Shown here: one piece after another, positions 32,267 through 58,494 of the stretch
Numbering within the stretch: position 1 is the stretch's first letter
How the letters are laid out: each line of letters starts with the position of its first letter
DNA from: Lepas anatifera
Taxonomy: Eukaryota > Arthropoda > Thecostraca > Lepadidae
Length of the DNA: 64,000 nt
Assembly (NCBI GenBank): GCA_034440635.1
Contig: JAOTON010002208.1
Coordinates: 32,592 to 96,591 of the forward strand
Direction: 5' to 3'
Position numbers and translations under genes: made by a program
The notes under the pieces: model-generated
Seen by the model: only the letters and a program-made list of their open reading frames with translations
The model's database searches: none
Told to the model about the DNA's origin: nothing

Positions 32267-33540
32267 ATTGGCGGCCGGCGTCTGCTCGCTCTGAGTCAGT
32301 GTTGTGGAGTCCGGAACCGGCCCCTCGGCGTGCGAGTGGGTCGGCGATGCACAGCAAGCGTGCAGTTACGAGTGCAACTTTCCTCCAAGCTCTTGTGAAA
32401 TGCAGCAATATTTGGAGGATCTCCCAGATGTTTGGTATATTTTATGTATCGTGTTGCGTAATGAGTGCAATATTGTCTATATTGCTGGATGTGAAGGGGG
32501 CTGTAGCAACGCAAAGTATTTCTCAGCCAACAAATGAAGCGCTGCCAAATCAATTGAGATTTTGTAGTAATATTATCCTCCCGAGCGTGGATCCCGGGCG
32601 CCAGCCGTACATACATTCTCTTCGACCATAAGCCTCTCGTCAGGAATGGGACTGTATCGGCAGTGTGGGAGTCTGCCACTCGGATCGTATTTTTCACTGT
32701 GAGGGCCAGTCTCGTCCCCGGAGAGGTCACCGGTGACGGAGCCGGTTTGTACGGCGCGACGGTGGCGCCCTCAGCGCCTCTGGTGAAGAGAGGGTCGCAG
32801 CTGCAGCCCTCGTGACGGGCTCTCGGGTGGAGCTGTGTTGTTCCTACACTAGATTAGCCGGGGCAGTCTGCCACTCTGTGAAGGTTCGCCGGCTTGCTGT
32901 GTGGTGGATGGTGTGTCCGCCGGGGTGGTAGCAGGCTCCGGGAGGCGGCTGGTTCTTACTCCGGCAGTGATCAACGTTGTTGTAGTGTTCTCTGTTGTGG
33001 TTGAAGGTGGTGTGGGTTGTGGGTATATTCGTTCACTGGTGCCGCTCTAAGCGTGGTTGTGCGTGGTGCTTTATTGTTATAGCTCCCGGAGGGGTTTTGC
33101 GGACGGAATTATATTAGTTCTGCCTTTGAGTAAGCAACTGTATGAAGAAATGTGTACATACCAGGTGTGTGTTGGTATTTAATAGGACATACTGAAAGTG
33201 CACGTGTCTTTTTATTGCAGGTGAGGGCCGCTAATTTGGCGAAGTTGATAATTATCCGTTATTGAGTTAATGCCTAGGTTTCGTGTTTTGCCACAGCTGA
33301 CGGGAACACAATCCCTAGGTTTAGTACCGTGGTTGTATTTTACATAGCTGGTGCATCACGGTGGAAAAGTTGTTAGCAAGCTTGCTTTCCACGCGGCCGC
33401 GAGTTGGTGACGCTATATACTGTAGTTGCCTATTTGGTGCCTCTATGAGCCGTAAATATTATTAGGGGCAGTCGGAAGGGTGGTCAAAACCCCTAAAGTA
33501 TGCTAGACCTAACTTATAAGCGGCCCCTAACTGTATTCAT
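32267..33540. other. Intergenic, no gene recognised
   Basis: GC-rich then GT-rich text with only chance open frames. It was contiguous with 27863 before the LINE inserted, so it may be part of the SRP54 downstream region. Confidence 0.4.
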
Positions 33541-33546
33541 TCCAGC

Positions 33547-33783
33547 CATAGGCGGATCCATGGGGCAAGGGGCACGTGCGCCCCCCTTGATCGACCCTCT
33601 CGGCGCCCCCTGAAATGGTAACGGCGCGCCCTCAAAGGTCGATGGCGCCCCCTTGAAATATCGCTCCCTCTCCCCCAGGATGCGAAAATCGGCGCCCACC
33701 GACAGAATTTTGCACCCATATGATAGGTTTTCCGGTCAAAAGCGATGCCCCCCCGATCGACAATCGTGGATCCGCCCATGATT
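33547..33783. mobile_element. Small non-autonomous transposon, GGCGGATCCA termini
   Basis: Begins ATAGGCGGATCCATGGGGC and ends GTGGATCCGCCCATG, an inverted terminal pair. The interior (GCGCCCCCTTGA, GATGCGAAAATCGGCGCC, CCCCGATCGAC) recurs at 39345-39605, 38665-38905 and 58495-58870. Probably hAT-like by its terminal sequence, without proof. Confidence 0.7.
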
Positions 33784-33819
33784 CCAGCGTCCATCTTATT
33801 GCACTCGCCGATTCGTATC

Positions 33820-33823
<4 letters not shown>

Positions 33824-33881
<58 letters not shown>
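33824..33881 (+). repeat. (CT)n microsatellite
   Basis: Uninterrupted CT dinucleotides for 58 bases. Confidence 0.97.
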
Positions 33882-33883
<2 letters not shown>

Positions 33884-33899
33884 GTGTACTGTTTCTCGC

Positions 33900-36800
33900 T
33901 CCTCCAGACCTTCATGAAATTATAGCCCTGTTCCAGCTGTCAGCACAGTTTTGTCAGCACCAATCAGCGGGCCGCATTGCGCCTACGTCACAGGATTGTA
34001 GCCTCTCCCCGGGAACTTGGTTCTAGAGGTTTTACGGGCTGAAGGCCTGCTGTTGTGCTGATGAAAAATAGCAAGTGCACGAAGTGCAGCCCAATATTTT
34101 TTAAACGTGTGAAGGAATTCCGCCGCGTAGTAGAATCCTCTGTGGCTATCTTTGCTGCCAGATAATTGTCATCATTCTGCAGCTGCAACGGCGGGATGCC
34201 GATAATCCGCGGCATTTCCTTTCCATTATTTCGCCGGTTGCTGTCTGAGGGAATACCTGCACTCCGAGGAAAGTAAGAAATCTAAGACGGTGTAGTTTGC
34301 TTCAAGTTGAAACTGCATTATTATAGTGTTTTATGCTTGCGTTGTGCGTCTCAAAGTGGTTGACTTTTTGAGGAGTTGGTGAAGGCATGTGTAGATCATT
34401 CGAAAGCGTGTATGCATGATAGCTACAGGTATAGGTATTTAAGATCCGCTAATACACCTATGTTTGCATGCTGATGCAATTGCCAAAAATACGGAGAGTG
34501 GGAGCTATTCTAACACCCTCCATGGCATAAGGAAGCCTCCAGATCTACTTCAGTCACCTGCCAAGAAAAGATCCAAGACAGTGTATGACAGACCACTTAA
34601 GATAGAACCCCAAGTATGGTGGCAAGAGGGTTGAGGGCTCCTGGGCTTGTCTCTTAAATCCTTGATCTACAGTGTGAATTTGACCCACTCTTTTTCAGAA
34701 ATTTTGGAAAGTGTTTGGCTTAGCACAATACTGCTGAGGATATGAAGTCTAAATTCAGTTTCACACATCCTGACAAAATTTCAAGTCTGAATGATAAAAA
34801 AGCACCACACATGATCACACATAGTGTGGCACCAGTGAATGAATATACCCACAACCTACAACCCCTTTCAAGCATATTTAAATTTATTAATGAATATAAT
34901 TCAAACACATAAGAACAAACTAGCCATCATATCATTTGATAGACTGACTAAAAACTACACAGGTTTTAAAATGGGGTCTAATTTCGCCTACTACTTCAAC
35001 ACCGGCCCCTTATGCAACATCTCTGTTGTGGTTGACACTCTTGATGCAGGCATAGCTGTGTCTCCGGTCGCCGGGAGGCTGTGGCATGGGGGTGTGGCTG
35101 CTGCAAGTGTGGTCCCTTCAGAGGGTTGAGACAAGCAGGTCATGATGCGTAACCTGGCCAAGACCAATCACGACCACTGTGGCAGCCAACTGGTGCCATT
35201 GTCTCCTCTCTGGCCTGCTCCCTGTGTGCCTTTAGTGGTGTGGACGCCGGTACCATACTGTGGAGCCCCGAGTGCTTGCGAGCACCTATGCATGCTGATC
35301 ACACCGGGCACGGAGTCAAGTTGGGGTGATCCCCCAACGAGGGGCATAGTGAAACGTGTCACTATGCAGCTTGCGCCCGGACTCGTGGTGTTCGGTGTGC
35401 TGGACGGGTCCAGTCGGCACTCTGTGCCACTGATGGTGGCTGACCTCGAGCTCGAAAACTGTGACCTGGCGACGCGAACGAGGAGACGGGCAGCACCTCC
35501 GAGCTATTCGGCTGTGATCTTGTGGAGAGAGTGAAGAAGAAACTGTCGTGGCAGCCGGTGCGTGGACGGGCGGTGGCCGTCCGGGCTCGGCAGTGGCCTT
35601 ATCAGGATGATGCAATTAAGCTCTAAGGGGCTCTGTGTCGCCTGGGCGGCCTGGCGCACTTACAGGGTGTGGCTGACGGGTAGCGGTGCTCCCCGAGCGG
35701 TCGCCGGACGGGCCGTCGGATCGACTTCGGCCCTCGAACTGACTGCGACAGCGTTTCCTGCCGCGCGGGCTGCTCTGGGCCGGTGACTACTTGGCTCGAT
35801 GCTTCTGTCCGTACATTAGTCTGTTCCTTCTAACGGAGTGCACCCTTCTGGTTTTGTCTGTACAGGGAGCTGTTCCTGCCCTTATGCGATGTTTTACGTT
35901 TTCTATCCGGCTTCGTTCTTGTGCAGGCGACACGAGCTGAGCCTCGTCTCTTCTGTATGCGCGACGGAATCTTATTAACCATGAATGGCGAGAGTCACTG
36001 GATGGTGTTACTACGCTATGTTTACGCCTGTCCAGTCTCGGGTCCGATGTTGTTATATCTGTAGCCGCTTTCTGGATACCTTTGACTCCCTTCTCTATCT
36101 TCGTGTTCACTGATCCCTACAATCTGTGCTTGAATGTTAAGTGCATGGTGCAGCTGGTGTGATCCACGCGTCTGCCCCTGACCGTGGCTCCTGTCGACTG
36201 AACTTTGATCCACCCCTGCCCCCTGGGAGCGTTTCCCTACCGCTACCAATGGCCGAGCACACACATGCGCCTCACAGAGACTCACCGTGACCAGATCAGC
36301 TCGCTTGCGCTCGACGGCACCCGCGGTGGCGCATCCGCCACGTCGCTTGGATACACAAACTGCACACACGATATTTTATGTTCTTTATTTTTTATTACAC
36401 ATCTTCAGCCAACATTTATTTCTTTTTTCTTTTCCTTCACTTTCACTCGCCTCGACGCCGATTCTGCGGTTACCCTACGCGTCCTTCGACATCACTCCGG
36501 AACTGGCGGTCCGATGCGCGATCCCCGGCCCCCCCGGCGTCATGGGGAAGCGACGTGTCTGCTCCCGGCTGCGGCTCTTGTCGGTTGGACCGTGGTCCGC
36601 TCCTCCCCTGCCATGTGTTCCTCCCCGGCCCTGGTCTCGGGTCTGGCCGGGGCTCTGCGCTACCGTTTCGCTGCGGCGCAGTGTGGTGCCGGATCTGTTT
36701 AAGCCACCCCCCCTGCAGGTTACTCTGTCTGTTAAGGTATGTTTACTATGTGCAAATAAACGTATGGTCGTAAACGTATATGAGCCGTAGGCCAGGAGGA

Positions 36801-37100
36801 GTATACATGGGCATGATTAGGACTAGGAGTCATGCATTCATGACTATGATTACAGCTAATATGACCATATGGGTCAAATGGTGAATTCATGTGGCCGGAG
36901 AAAATTCATAAAACTGTTCCAGATCTTTGATAAAATAACATTTTTTTGCCTATTATCCTGAGCAAACCATTGAAGACTGATCTTAATGTTCTCTTGATGT
37001 CTGACCATTTGAGATTAAAGATTAAAGATTATTAAAGATTATGCGATGATTGAAGATTATTGTGGTGTAGGGGTGTTAATGTAATGCAAAAATCGCTTTA
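33900..37100. other. Intergenic; no gene assigned
   Basis: The longest plus-strand frame (35142-35534) has proline-, serine- and arginine-rich text with no family resemblance I recognise. An AATAAA-containing stretch near 36755 follows GC-rich DNA at 36430-36700 and could end a transcript or a retroelement, but nothing upstream supports a gene. Confidence 0.35.
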
Positions 37101-37116
37101 TTTTCTGGTTTTTCAT

Positions 37117-37645
37117 TGTGAGTTAGAACTTGAATTAATATATGATGAACGCATTGGCCAGGAAAAAATGAATTTATACTTTTTTAAGTTGTATTACAAA
37201 ACCCAAGTTTCGGCTTCCGCCATATTCTTGGAGTGATAGAATTGTTACAGAAATATCAGCACAAAAAAATCCAACATCGTGACACAGTATGCATGGTTTA
37301 CAGTCCGGAAAGCTTCACTCTTAAAGGGCTGAAAAATAAACGCACAGAACATGGTAATACATTTTGTTGTTTTTTGGAGAGGTTTAATGCGACAATTGCG
37401 ATACCACTGAATCACAGCATTTATTTTTCAGCCCTTTAAGAGTGAAGTTTTCCGGACTGTAAACCATGCATACTGTGTCACGATGTTGGATTTTTTGTGC
37501 TGATATTTCTGTAGCAATTCTATCACTCCAAGAAGATGGCACAAGCCGAAACTTGTCGGGTTTTGTAATACAACTTAAAGTATAAATTAATTCTTTCCTG
37601 GTCAATGCATTCATGATATATTAATTTAAGTTCCAACTTACAGTG
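37117..37645. repeat. Inverted-repeat element with GAAGA-stem-GAAAC motif in each arm
   Basis: Arms of about 210-225 bases (37117-37343 and 37424-37645) pair with each other around an 80-base loop. The right arm at 37532-37552 reads GAAGA, T, GGC-ACAA-GCC stem-loop, GAAAC. The left arm has the equivalent with GGC-GGAA-GCC on the minus strand (37207-37231). This is the same layout as in the palindrome at 21575-21903, which points to one family, possibly derived from Penelope-like elements. Some base changes separate the arms, so it is not a recent perfect palindrome. Confidence 0.75.
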
Positions 37646-38654
37646 GTGTAGGCGGTCCAATTTCTTGAAATCATTCAATTTATTTGAGTCAGTCACCAAG
37701 CTATGATATCCATGACAGCTTGCTAGCCAAAAGTCATCCAAGGTCAGAAGCCATATGTAAGGTCAAACAAGGTCACCAATTTTAAATGGCATTTGCCAGT
37801 TTAATCTAGGATCTGCTTGTGTATGGTTCCAGTCATCCATGATTACATGGATGACCCTCATTTGACTAATTGAACTGTGGCCTTCCTAGGCTAGTCAAGA
37901 CCAGTGACTTCATTGATGACCGCATTTATGTCCATGAGGGCCTCATTTACATCCGCATACCGTAAATTGCCAGTAAAATTATAAAGCATACAGGTACCAG
38001 CATGTGTAACCTGTCGTCCTTAGTTAGTTGAGGACTTTTTATAAGGCGGTCTGTGCATGGCACTTTTGCCTGCCCGGTGCGGGGTCCTAAACGCTGGAGG
38101 CATCAGCGCGGCATTGGTGGACGCAGGGGGCTATTCCAGCAATGGCCCCCAAAGAGCTGGAAGGGGGCAAACTCTTTTGACCCCCTCCCCAATGCTGGAG
38201 AAATTAAAAAAAGTTGTTAACATTGGGTCTGTGGAGCAATTAAATATTTGCTCCCCCAGGAGAGCAATCATTACACTAGGTCTGTCGAGCACCCAAATCC
38301 CACGTCCCACCCCTCCCCCCAGGAGGAGCGGCAGACATGGGTTTGACCCAGGGCAGTTGAATAACGGGTACTTCAAAGTTTTGTACCCGAAGTGATCAGA
38401 ATCATAGTTTAGTACCAGTTTTAGTATAGTATACTAGGGATATGCCAAAAATAATACTAGTTTAGTACATTGATATAAGGTAAACACAAACGGCTGCAGC
38501 TGGTGACTGTGGTATTTGTTTGTACCCAAAACAGGATGGAGAAGCAGTGCATCACATATGCTATTCGAATTATTTTTCGTGTTGTTTAGTCATGTCGGTA
38601 TTGAGCAGAGGTGCGATGTCGGACAGTAGCGTACGCGACCAGTAAATTAATACG

Positions 38655-39735
38655 ACTACGTAGCGGGCATAAGCGGATCCAGGGTCGCAGATCGGAGGGG
38701 CATGTTACGGGAGGCGCCATCCAGATCAAGGGGGCGGCACTTTTGGCCGACAAAACCTATCATGTGGATGTCAAATTCTATAGCGGCGCGCCGATTCTTG
38801 CATCGGCGGGGGAGGGGTGCGGTGACATTTCAGGGGGCACCATCGACCCCACAGAGCACCGCCATGAACATTTGAGAGGACGCCGAGGGTTGATTCATTG
38901 TCCCGTTTATTAGGACAGGGGCGGATCTAGGCCATACGTTTGGGGAAGGCAATCTCAGGAAACATTGCGAACATGGTGTCGTTTCGATGACAATCGGCTG
39001 AAAGTGGGTACAATTCAGCCACTTTGGGGACCATGGCAGGGGCGGATGCAGAATTTTCTCAAAAAGAGGCTCGGTTTTCAATTGTAGGGGCCCCTGCTCG
39101 TGGTTTTCATTTTGCATAAATTGGGAGTTAAAAGTGAATAAATCATCAGGGTGATAAATTGGGAGTTAAAAGTGAATAAATCTTCAGGGTGGTGTGTATT
39201 TAAACGTACTTATTAAATAAAGTTTGATACTTTTGGGGGACTCCAGGCCAGCTATTGGGACCCCCGAGACCAGTATCCGTGGCGTTTGGGCTCCTTGAAT
39301 TTACCTAAGAAACGCCCACTGAACATAAAGGGAGCCCCCTGCTTCATAGGCAGATCCAGAATTGCCAATCAGGGGGAGGGGGCGCCATCCGTTCCGGGGG
39401 CACCATTTTTGAACGGTAAAATCTATCAGGTGGGCGGAAAATTCTATCGGTAGGCGCCGATTTTCGCATCCTGGTGGGGATAGGAAGCGACATTTTAGGG
39501 GGGCACCATCGACCCCTCAGGGGGGCGCCGTGACCATTTCAGGGGGCGCCGAGGGTCGATCGGGGGGCACGTTTCTCCCCTTGTCCCCCTGGATCTGCCT
39601 ATGCCCTGCGGAGGGCCTTTTGTCGTGCTCAAGGCCAGGCTAACGGTACTCGGTCGCCCTCATCACCTACCATCCCCTTAGATCCGCCCCTGGAACATGA
39701 CGTATTTACTGCTGGATCCGCCTCTGCACTAGGCA
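38655..39735. mobile_element. Cluster of small GGCGGATCCAG-terminus transposons
   Basis: Several starts and ends are seen: AAGCGGATCCAGGG (38671), CAGGGGCGGATCTAGG (38920), GCAGGGGCGGATGCAG (39034), ATAGGCAGATCCAGAA (39350), CTGGATCTGCCTATG (39590), GATCCGCCCCTGG (39682) and GGATCCGCCTCTGC (39714). The best-defined copy is 39345-39605 (about 260 bases), with the same interior as 33547-33783. Others are nested or truncated. A terminal CAGGGGCGGATCCAG would fit hAT-type elements. No transposase is present. Confidence 0.65.
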
Positions 39736-39837
39736 AAAGCATCCCTTAGAGCGATGAAGGGCCATGAAGGGCGCAAAGTTGCATGAATTTCAAGAGAATA
39801 CATTGTGTTTTGCCCATTCGGACTTTATGAAAAGTTT

Positions 39838-39925
39838 GGCCGCTTCTAGGATTCGAACCCACGCCTGAAAATGAAACCAAAACATGGGACTGGTTTTCAC
39901 CGTCTAGCTCTCTGGTTAATGTCAC
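39838..39925 (-). mobile_element. tRNA-like relic or SINE head (weak)
   Basis: On the minus strand GTGGGTTCGAATCCTAGAAG is a good B-box/T-arm, and AGAGAGCTAGACGGTG about 45 bases upstream resembles an A box. The acceptor stem does not pair well, so a working tRNA gene is unlikely. Confidence 0.35.
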
Positions 39926-40556
39926 GGCTGGCGGTTTTGACCCCGGAAATGAAAAGAAAAATGTCCTGGCGTCCATTTGAACTGCTTTTCGTGAACCTGC
40001 GCGTGGTTTAAGACACCCTCCCGAGGCTCTAGATTGCAAGCTTTTAACATGTGTTCCCTATGGACTAGTCGAAAATGCCAGCCGTTTAGTAGGAAAAACT
40101 TTGAGCCCCCCCGGGTTTGACCCACCCCCCTCACCTCGGGTCTGCGGCCGCCCCTGCGGCGCGGCACAGCTCAATGCTAAAAATCTGTTGGCAGGGGCGA
40201 CATAGTTATCGTGGCACAAAAGTATCGCGACACACATAAGACCGATGAAAACGCAAAGATAACCAAACAGTATAAGACACAATGCTTACCACAGGGCAGG
40301 TGGTCAAGTTGTGCACATGCACATTGCAGTCCTGTCGACCCGACAAATTAACACTAACCAGCAGGCGGCCGTGTCACCTGCTTACAGCGCCGAAACCGCC
40401 CACATGAAACCCTAATTTAGTGTGCAACAGTGCACGTGGAAAAATTCAAGTATATTAGACGCTTCTCTGATAGTGCAGCTACTTGAGTGCTCGAGTTGAC
40501 AACAAATTGATGGCGCAGTTTGTTGCGTAGTTTTTCTATTACAGGTTTTATACCCA

Positions 40557-42030
40557 ATGCACCAATATTTCCACACCCAGCACATCAGTATTTCCATACT
40601 GAACGCACCAGTATTTCCACACCCAACGCACCAGTATTTCCACACCCAACGCACCAGTATTTCCACACCCAACGCACCAGTATTTCCACACCGACCCACC
40701 GGTATTTCCACACCCAACGCACCAGTATTTCCACACCGACCCACCGCTATTTCCACACCAAACGCACCAGTATTTCCATACTGAACGCACCAGTATTTCC
40801 ACACCCAACGCACCAGTATTTCCACACCGACCCACCGGTATTTCCACACCAAACGCACCAGTATTTCCATACTGAACGCACCAGTATTTCCACACCCAAC
40901 GCACCAGTATTTCCATACTGAACGCACCAGTATTTCCACACCCAACGCACCAGTATTTCCACACCCAACGCACCAGTATTTCCACACCCAACGCACCAGT
41001 ATTTCCATACCCAATGCACCAGTATTTCCACACCCAACGCACCAGTATTTCCACACCGACCCACCGGTATTTCCACACCCAACGCACCAGTATTTCCGCA
41101 CCGACCCACCAGTATTTCTGCACCCAACGCACTAGTATTTCCACACCCAACGCACCAGTATTTCCACACCGACCCACCGGTATTTCCACACCGAACGCAC
41201 CAGTATTTCCACACCAAACGCACCAGTATTTCCACACCAAACGCACCAGTATTTCCACACCCAACGCACCAGTATTTCCATACCCAATGCACCAGTATTT
41301 CCACACCCAACGCACCAGTATTTCCACACCCAATGCACCAGTATTTCCACACCCAACGCACCAGTATTTCCGCACCGACCCACCAGTATTTCTGCACCCA
41401 ACGCACTAGTATTTCCACACCCAACGCACCAGTATTTCCGCACCGACCCACCGGTATTTCCACACCGAACGCACCAGTATTTCCACACCAAACGCACCAG
41501 TATTTCCATCGCACCAGTATTTCCACACCCAACGCACCAGTATTTCCACACCCAACGCACCAGTATTTCCATACTGAACGCACCAGTATTTCCACACCCA
41601 ACGCCTCAGTATTTCCACACCCAACGCACCAGTATTTCCACAGCCAACGCACCAGTATTTCCATACTGAACGCACCGGTATTTCCACACCGAACGCACCA
41701 GTATTTCCACATTCAACGCACCAGTATTTCCATACTGAACGCACCAGTATTTCCACACCCAACGCACCAGTATTTCCACAGCCAACGCACCAGTATTTCC
41801 ACACCGACCCACCGGTATTTCCACACCCAACGCGCTAGTATTTCCACACCAAACGCACCAGTATTTCCATACTGAACGCACCAGTATTTCCACACCCAAC
41901 GCACCAGTATTTCCACCCCCAACGCACCAGTATTTCCACACCCAACGCACCAGTATTTCCGCACCGACCCACCGGTATTTCCACACCCAACGCACCAGTA
42001 TTTCTACACCGACGTACCAGTATTTCCAGT
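40557..42030. repeat. 23-bp minisatellite, about 60 copies
   Basis: Unit CACCAGTATTTCCACACCCAACG and variants with CCGACCC, CCAAACG or ATACTGAACG in the variable part. Because 23 is not a multiple of three and the unit has no stop in any frame on either strand, long spurious ORFs (up to about 320 residues with a 23-residue period) appear on both strands. A direct repeat of about 40 bases (GGCGCA...GTTGC.TAGTTTTT.TATT.CAGG) flanks the array at about 40512-40550 and 42090-42127. A single diverged unit sits outside at about 42207-42230. Confidence 0.95.
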
Positions 42031-43114
42031 GGGTTAGTTGCAGAGAATAGTGGGAAGCTCCCGAAAACTAAATATATCTACAACAGTTGTGGCGCATGTG
42101 GTTGCATAGTTTTTATATTCAGGTTTTTTTGCAATTCTGGGCGACTAGTACATTTGCAGGCTCTGTAGTCCCGGCTTCACACCGAGGGCATTTGGTGTAT
42201 GCACCGATACACCAGTGTTTCCACACCAACGCACCGGTCCGGGGGCCTCCAAACTGGTAAGGTCTCGACCTGCATAGAGGAGATAAGAAGCAGCAGCGCC
42301 GTAACGGCCCTGGTATCTTTATCTGAACGTACGGAACAAACGTCTATGGTGGCAGGTATTAGAAATACCTGCATCCGAAGAGCACCCCTCATATAAGAAA
42401 TACCAATTACACTATAGACGTCCCCCTGACAAATTTCAACAATAGGTGCTTCAAACTAGGCTTTAACTGTCTGGTCCTAAGGTATGGTGGACTCAGAATA
42501 GCTCCCACCATAGGCAAAAAAAGTTCAACTAACCCTAACTAACCATCCGTTCATGTTTGCTAACCAACTAACCCTATTTTAAGGACCACTTAACTACTAA
42601 CCATATCTAAGACTCACAACTAACCAACTCACACCCCTCCCTAACACTCTATCTGTTCTATTACCCTTCTCTCTTCCTCCATGCGGCGGCTACCCAGCCA
42701 GAGAGGGTGCTGTAACCTCACCTCCTGGTTGCAGGATAAATACCCGCGGCATCACGTCATGGTGCTTGCGGGTGTTTCTAATTACCCAAAATTATTATTT
42801 TTCAATGGAGGAACTCAAGCAACGTAAGCAGAACGGTCATTCGATAACAAGGAACAAAATTAAAAACAATATTTACGCTGGCAATCATCTTCACGTACCC
42901 TTTTAAATCCTGTCTGTGCCCAGGCTCGGCATCTCTGCCGTAGCAATCCCCTTCCCTCGCAAGTGTTGCTACACTTCGCGACCCATTCCTTGAAATAAGC
43001 TTCGCCCCTTTGTTCTGCGACATTAAAGTAAACACCCCTCCCGGCAAATTGGCCCCCACACTTTAGAGGCGGGCAAAGGTGCTTTGCACAGAACGCCTTA
43101 TAAAAAGCCCTTAA

Positions 43115-43561
43115 AGGGAATGTGGCACCGTGGTAGAATCCTGGAATTTAGTGTAATTAGGCGAACTTTTAGTCAAAAATAATGAAACCACTCATGATTT
43201 CTCTGAGAAATGTACAACAAGCTCAATATTTGGTTTTAAAAATACTCCTCTAGAAAAAGAAATAAATATCAGACTGTGGATGATGTCACGATCTGGCAAC
43301 CACTACCATACTTGAAACGCTTCAAGGGCTTCGATTGGCTGATGCTCATCGTGACGTCAGCATATGTCGTCACACCAGTAGCTCACAACAATGGCCGCCG
43401 GCGACGGGGGCTGAGGGGGGCTGGTGTCAGGTAGGTTTAAATTTTTTCTACGGAAATATCGAGTTCTAAGACAAATGCAATATGGAGTACCGGGTTTTCC
43501 GACCTGCTTTACAACTTGGCTATCTCAGTTAAAATCACGTTGTGAAGGTGTCACATTCCCT
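43115..43561. mobile_element. Non-autonomous transposon with TTAA target (piggyBac-like MITE)
   Basis: TTAA (43111) is followed by AGGGAATGTGGCACC, and the other end reads GGTGTCACATTCCCT followed by TTAA (43562). These are inverted termini with a TTAA duplication. The 447-base interior matches, in inverted orientation, the copy at 60229-60673 (TGACGTCAGCATATGTCGTCAC against GTGATGACATATGCTGATGTC). Confidence 0.85.
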
Positions 43562-43803
43562 TTAACTAACTAACTAACTAACTAGCGGCCCTGGGAGCCG
43601 CAGCCCGGTCCCTCCAGAGCCGAGAGCCTACATGACTACTGGGGGACCAACAACAACAACAGGTCTTGACCAGCTGCCATACTTAGCCGTCTGAGCCGTC
43701 CAGTTGTCTGCCACTCATGGAAGCCTGGGTGAATATTGTGGAAAATATAGGTATGTGTCTAATTGGTGTTATTTTCAGGACTGCTCACCGTTGGACTACA
43801 AGC

Positions 43804-57381
<13,578 letters not shown>

Positions 57382-57900
57382 ACACATAGCGCTGCTGGCG
57401 GCACTGGCCAGACGTGACGTCACCGGAGGATGTGACGTCAGTGGCGAGGGCGGACCGGTGGCACGCGCTGAGACGGTGTCAGGCGAGTCCAGTCGGCGGG
57501 AACGGTCGGGGCTGGCGCCGCTGGGCTCCCTGACAGTGCCGCCGCCCTGCGGTGTGTGATGACGATCTGTGGCCGCACGGGCGCCGACGGCGGGCTCCTG
57601 GCGGCCCGGCGGCACCCCAGGTGGCGCGTCTGGACACTGCAAAATCTGTGATGGAGAATAGACTCGCCCTGTGTTGTGATAATACATGAAAGATGATGTG
57701 TGCCGCGGCTTTGTTCTGTTGGTGCAGCAGGTTGTAGTGCTGGCTGTTTAAATATGTTCGTGTTTGTGTGGGGCAAGTATGACGCTTGGCTGTGTGATTT
57801 TAAGATGTTTAAAATGGCACGCTCCCTCCCCATCCAGTGGCGGTGGAGTGTCAGGATTCAAAGGTGGGGGGGATATTGCAATTTACGAATAATTATTTAT
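57382..57900 (+). other. Probable DPP3 3' untranslated region and downstream DNA
   Basis: No frame here continues the protein. No canonical AATAAA is seen close to the stop. AATACA at about 57681 is a possible weak poly(A) signal. Confidence 0.4.
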
Positions 57901-58494
57901 ATATCATTGCAGTCAACGCCATAGCATTAATATTGACATTTTCATCCAGGGAGGGGGTGACCTGCCCTTCCTGTGGTGCCGCCCACGCTCGTCCCTCAAA
58001 GACCTATGCAGAACTTTCAATACACATGAACGGAGGTAGGATTAATTGGGTCAAAAGGCCTTGTACAGTCGTTCCTGTTCTCAACGTCCGAAGAAATAGG
58101 AAGAATGGCCTGAATTTGCAGAAAATGAACGTTCTTGAAGCATTGGATTCAAGACCCCGAATAATGGGCGCTCTCTGGAAAGGGGGTTGACTTCTGAGTG
58201 GGGTGACGGGGAGGGTGTGTCCTAGCTGGCGTTTCGAGGCGAAAAATCCAGGGGGAATCTGGTGTCGTTTTAAGGTTGGGTGTGGTGTGTAAAAGTCACG
58301 AAGCACCTGAAGGGGAAAGTCTGAGAAACTAATGACTCAATGTTTCAAACACGATATTGTTGCCTAGTGAGTTACGAATGCAGTCTTCAATTTGGCACAC
58401 TCATTCTGTGCATTGGTGATCGCGTTTCCGCCTTTCCTCGCGATACTCTACGAACCCTTCAGTTTCTGGAAAAACCTCATCCCTGGGTATAAGT

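Noticed and set aside
35142..35534. 130-residue open frame as a possible gene
   Set aside because: No domain, no neighbours, composition typical of GC-rich non-coding DNA.
40412..41995. Open frames of up to about 320 residues with 23-residue repeats on both strands
   Set aside because: A 23-bp satellite without stops produces them in all frames; no start context, splice or codon bias supports a gene.
40557..42030. CRISPR-like look of short regular repeats
   Set aside because: Units are contiguous without unique spacers, and the genome is eukaryotic.
43717..43803. Upstream in-frame ATG for DPP3
   Set aside because: A likely acceptor (TTTTCAG ending 43778) lies between, and family proteins start at the position matching 43804.
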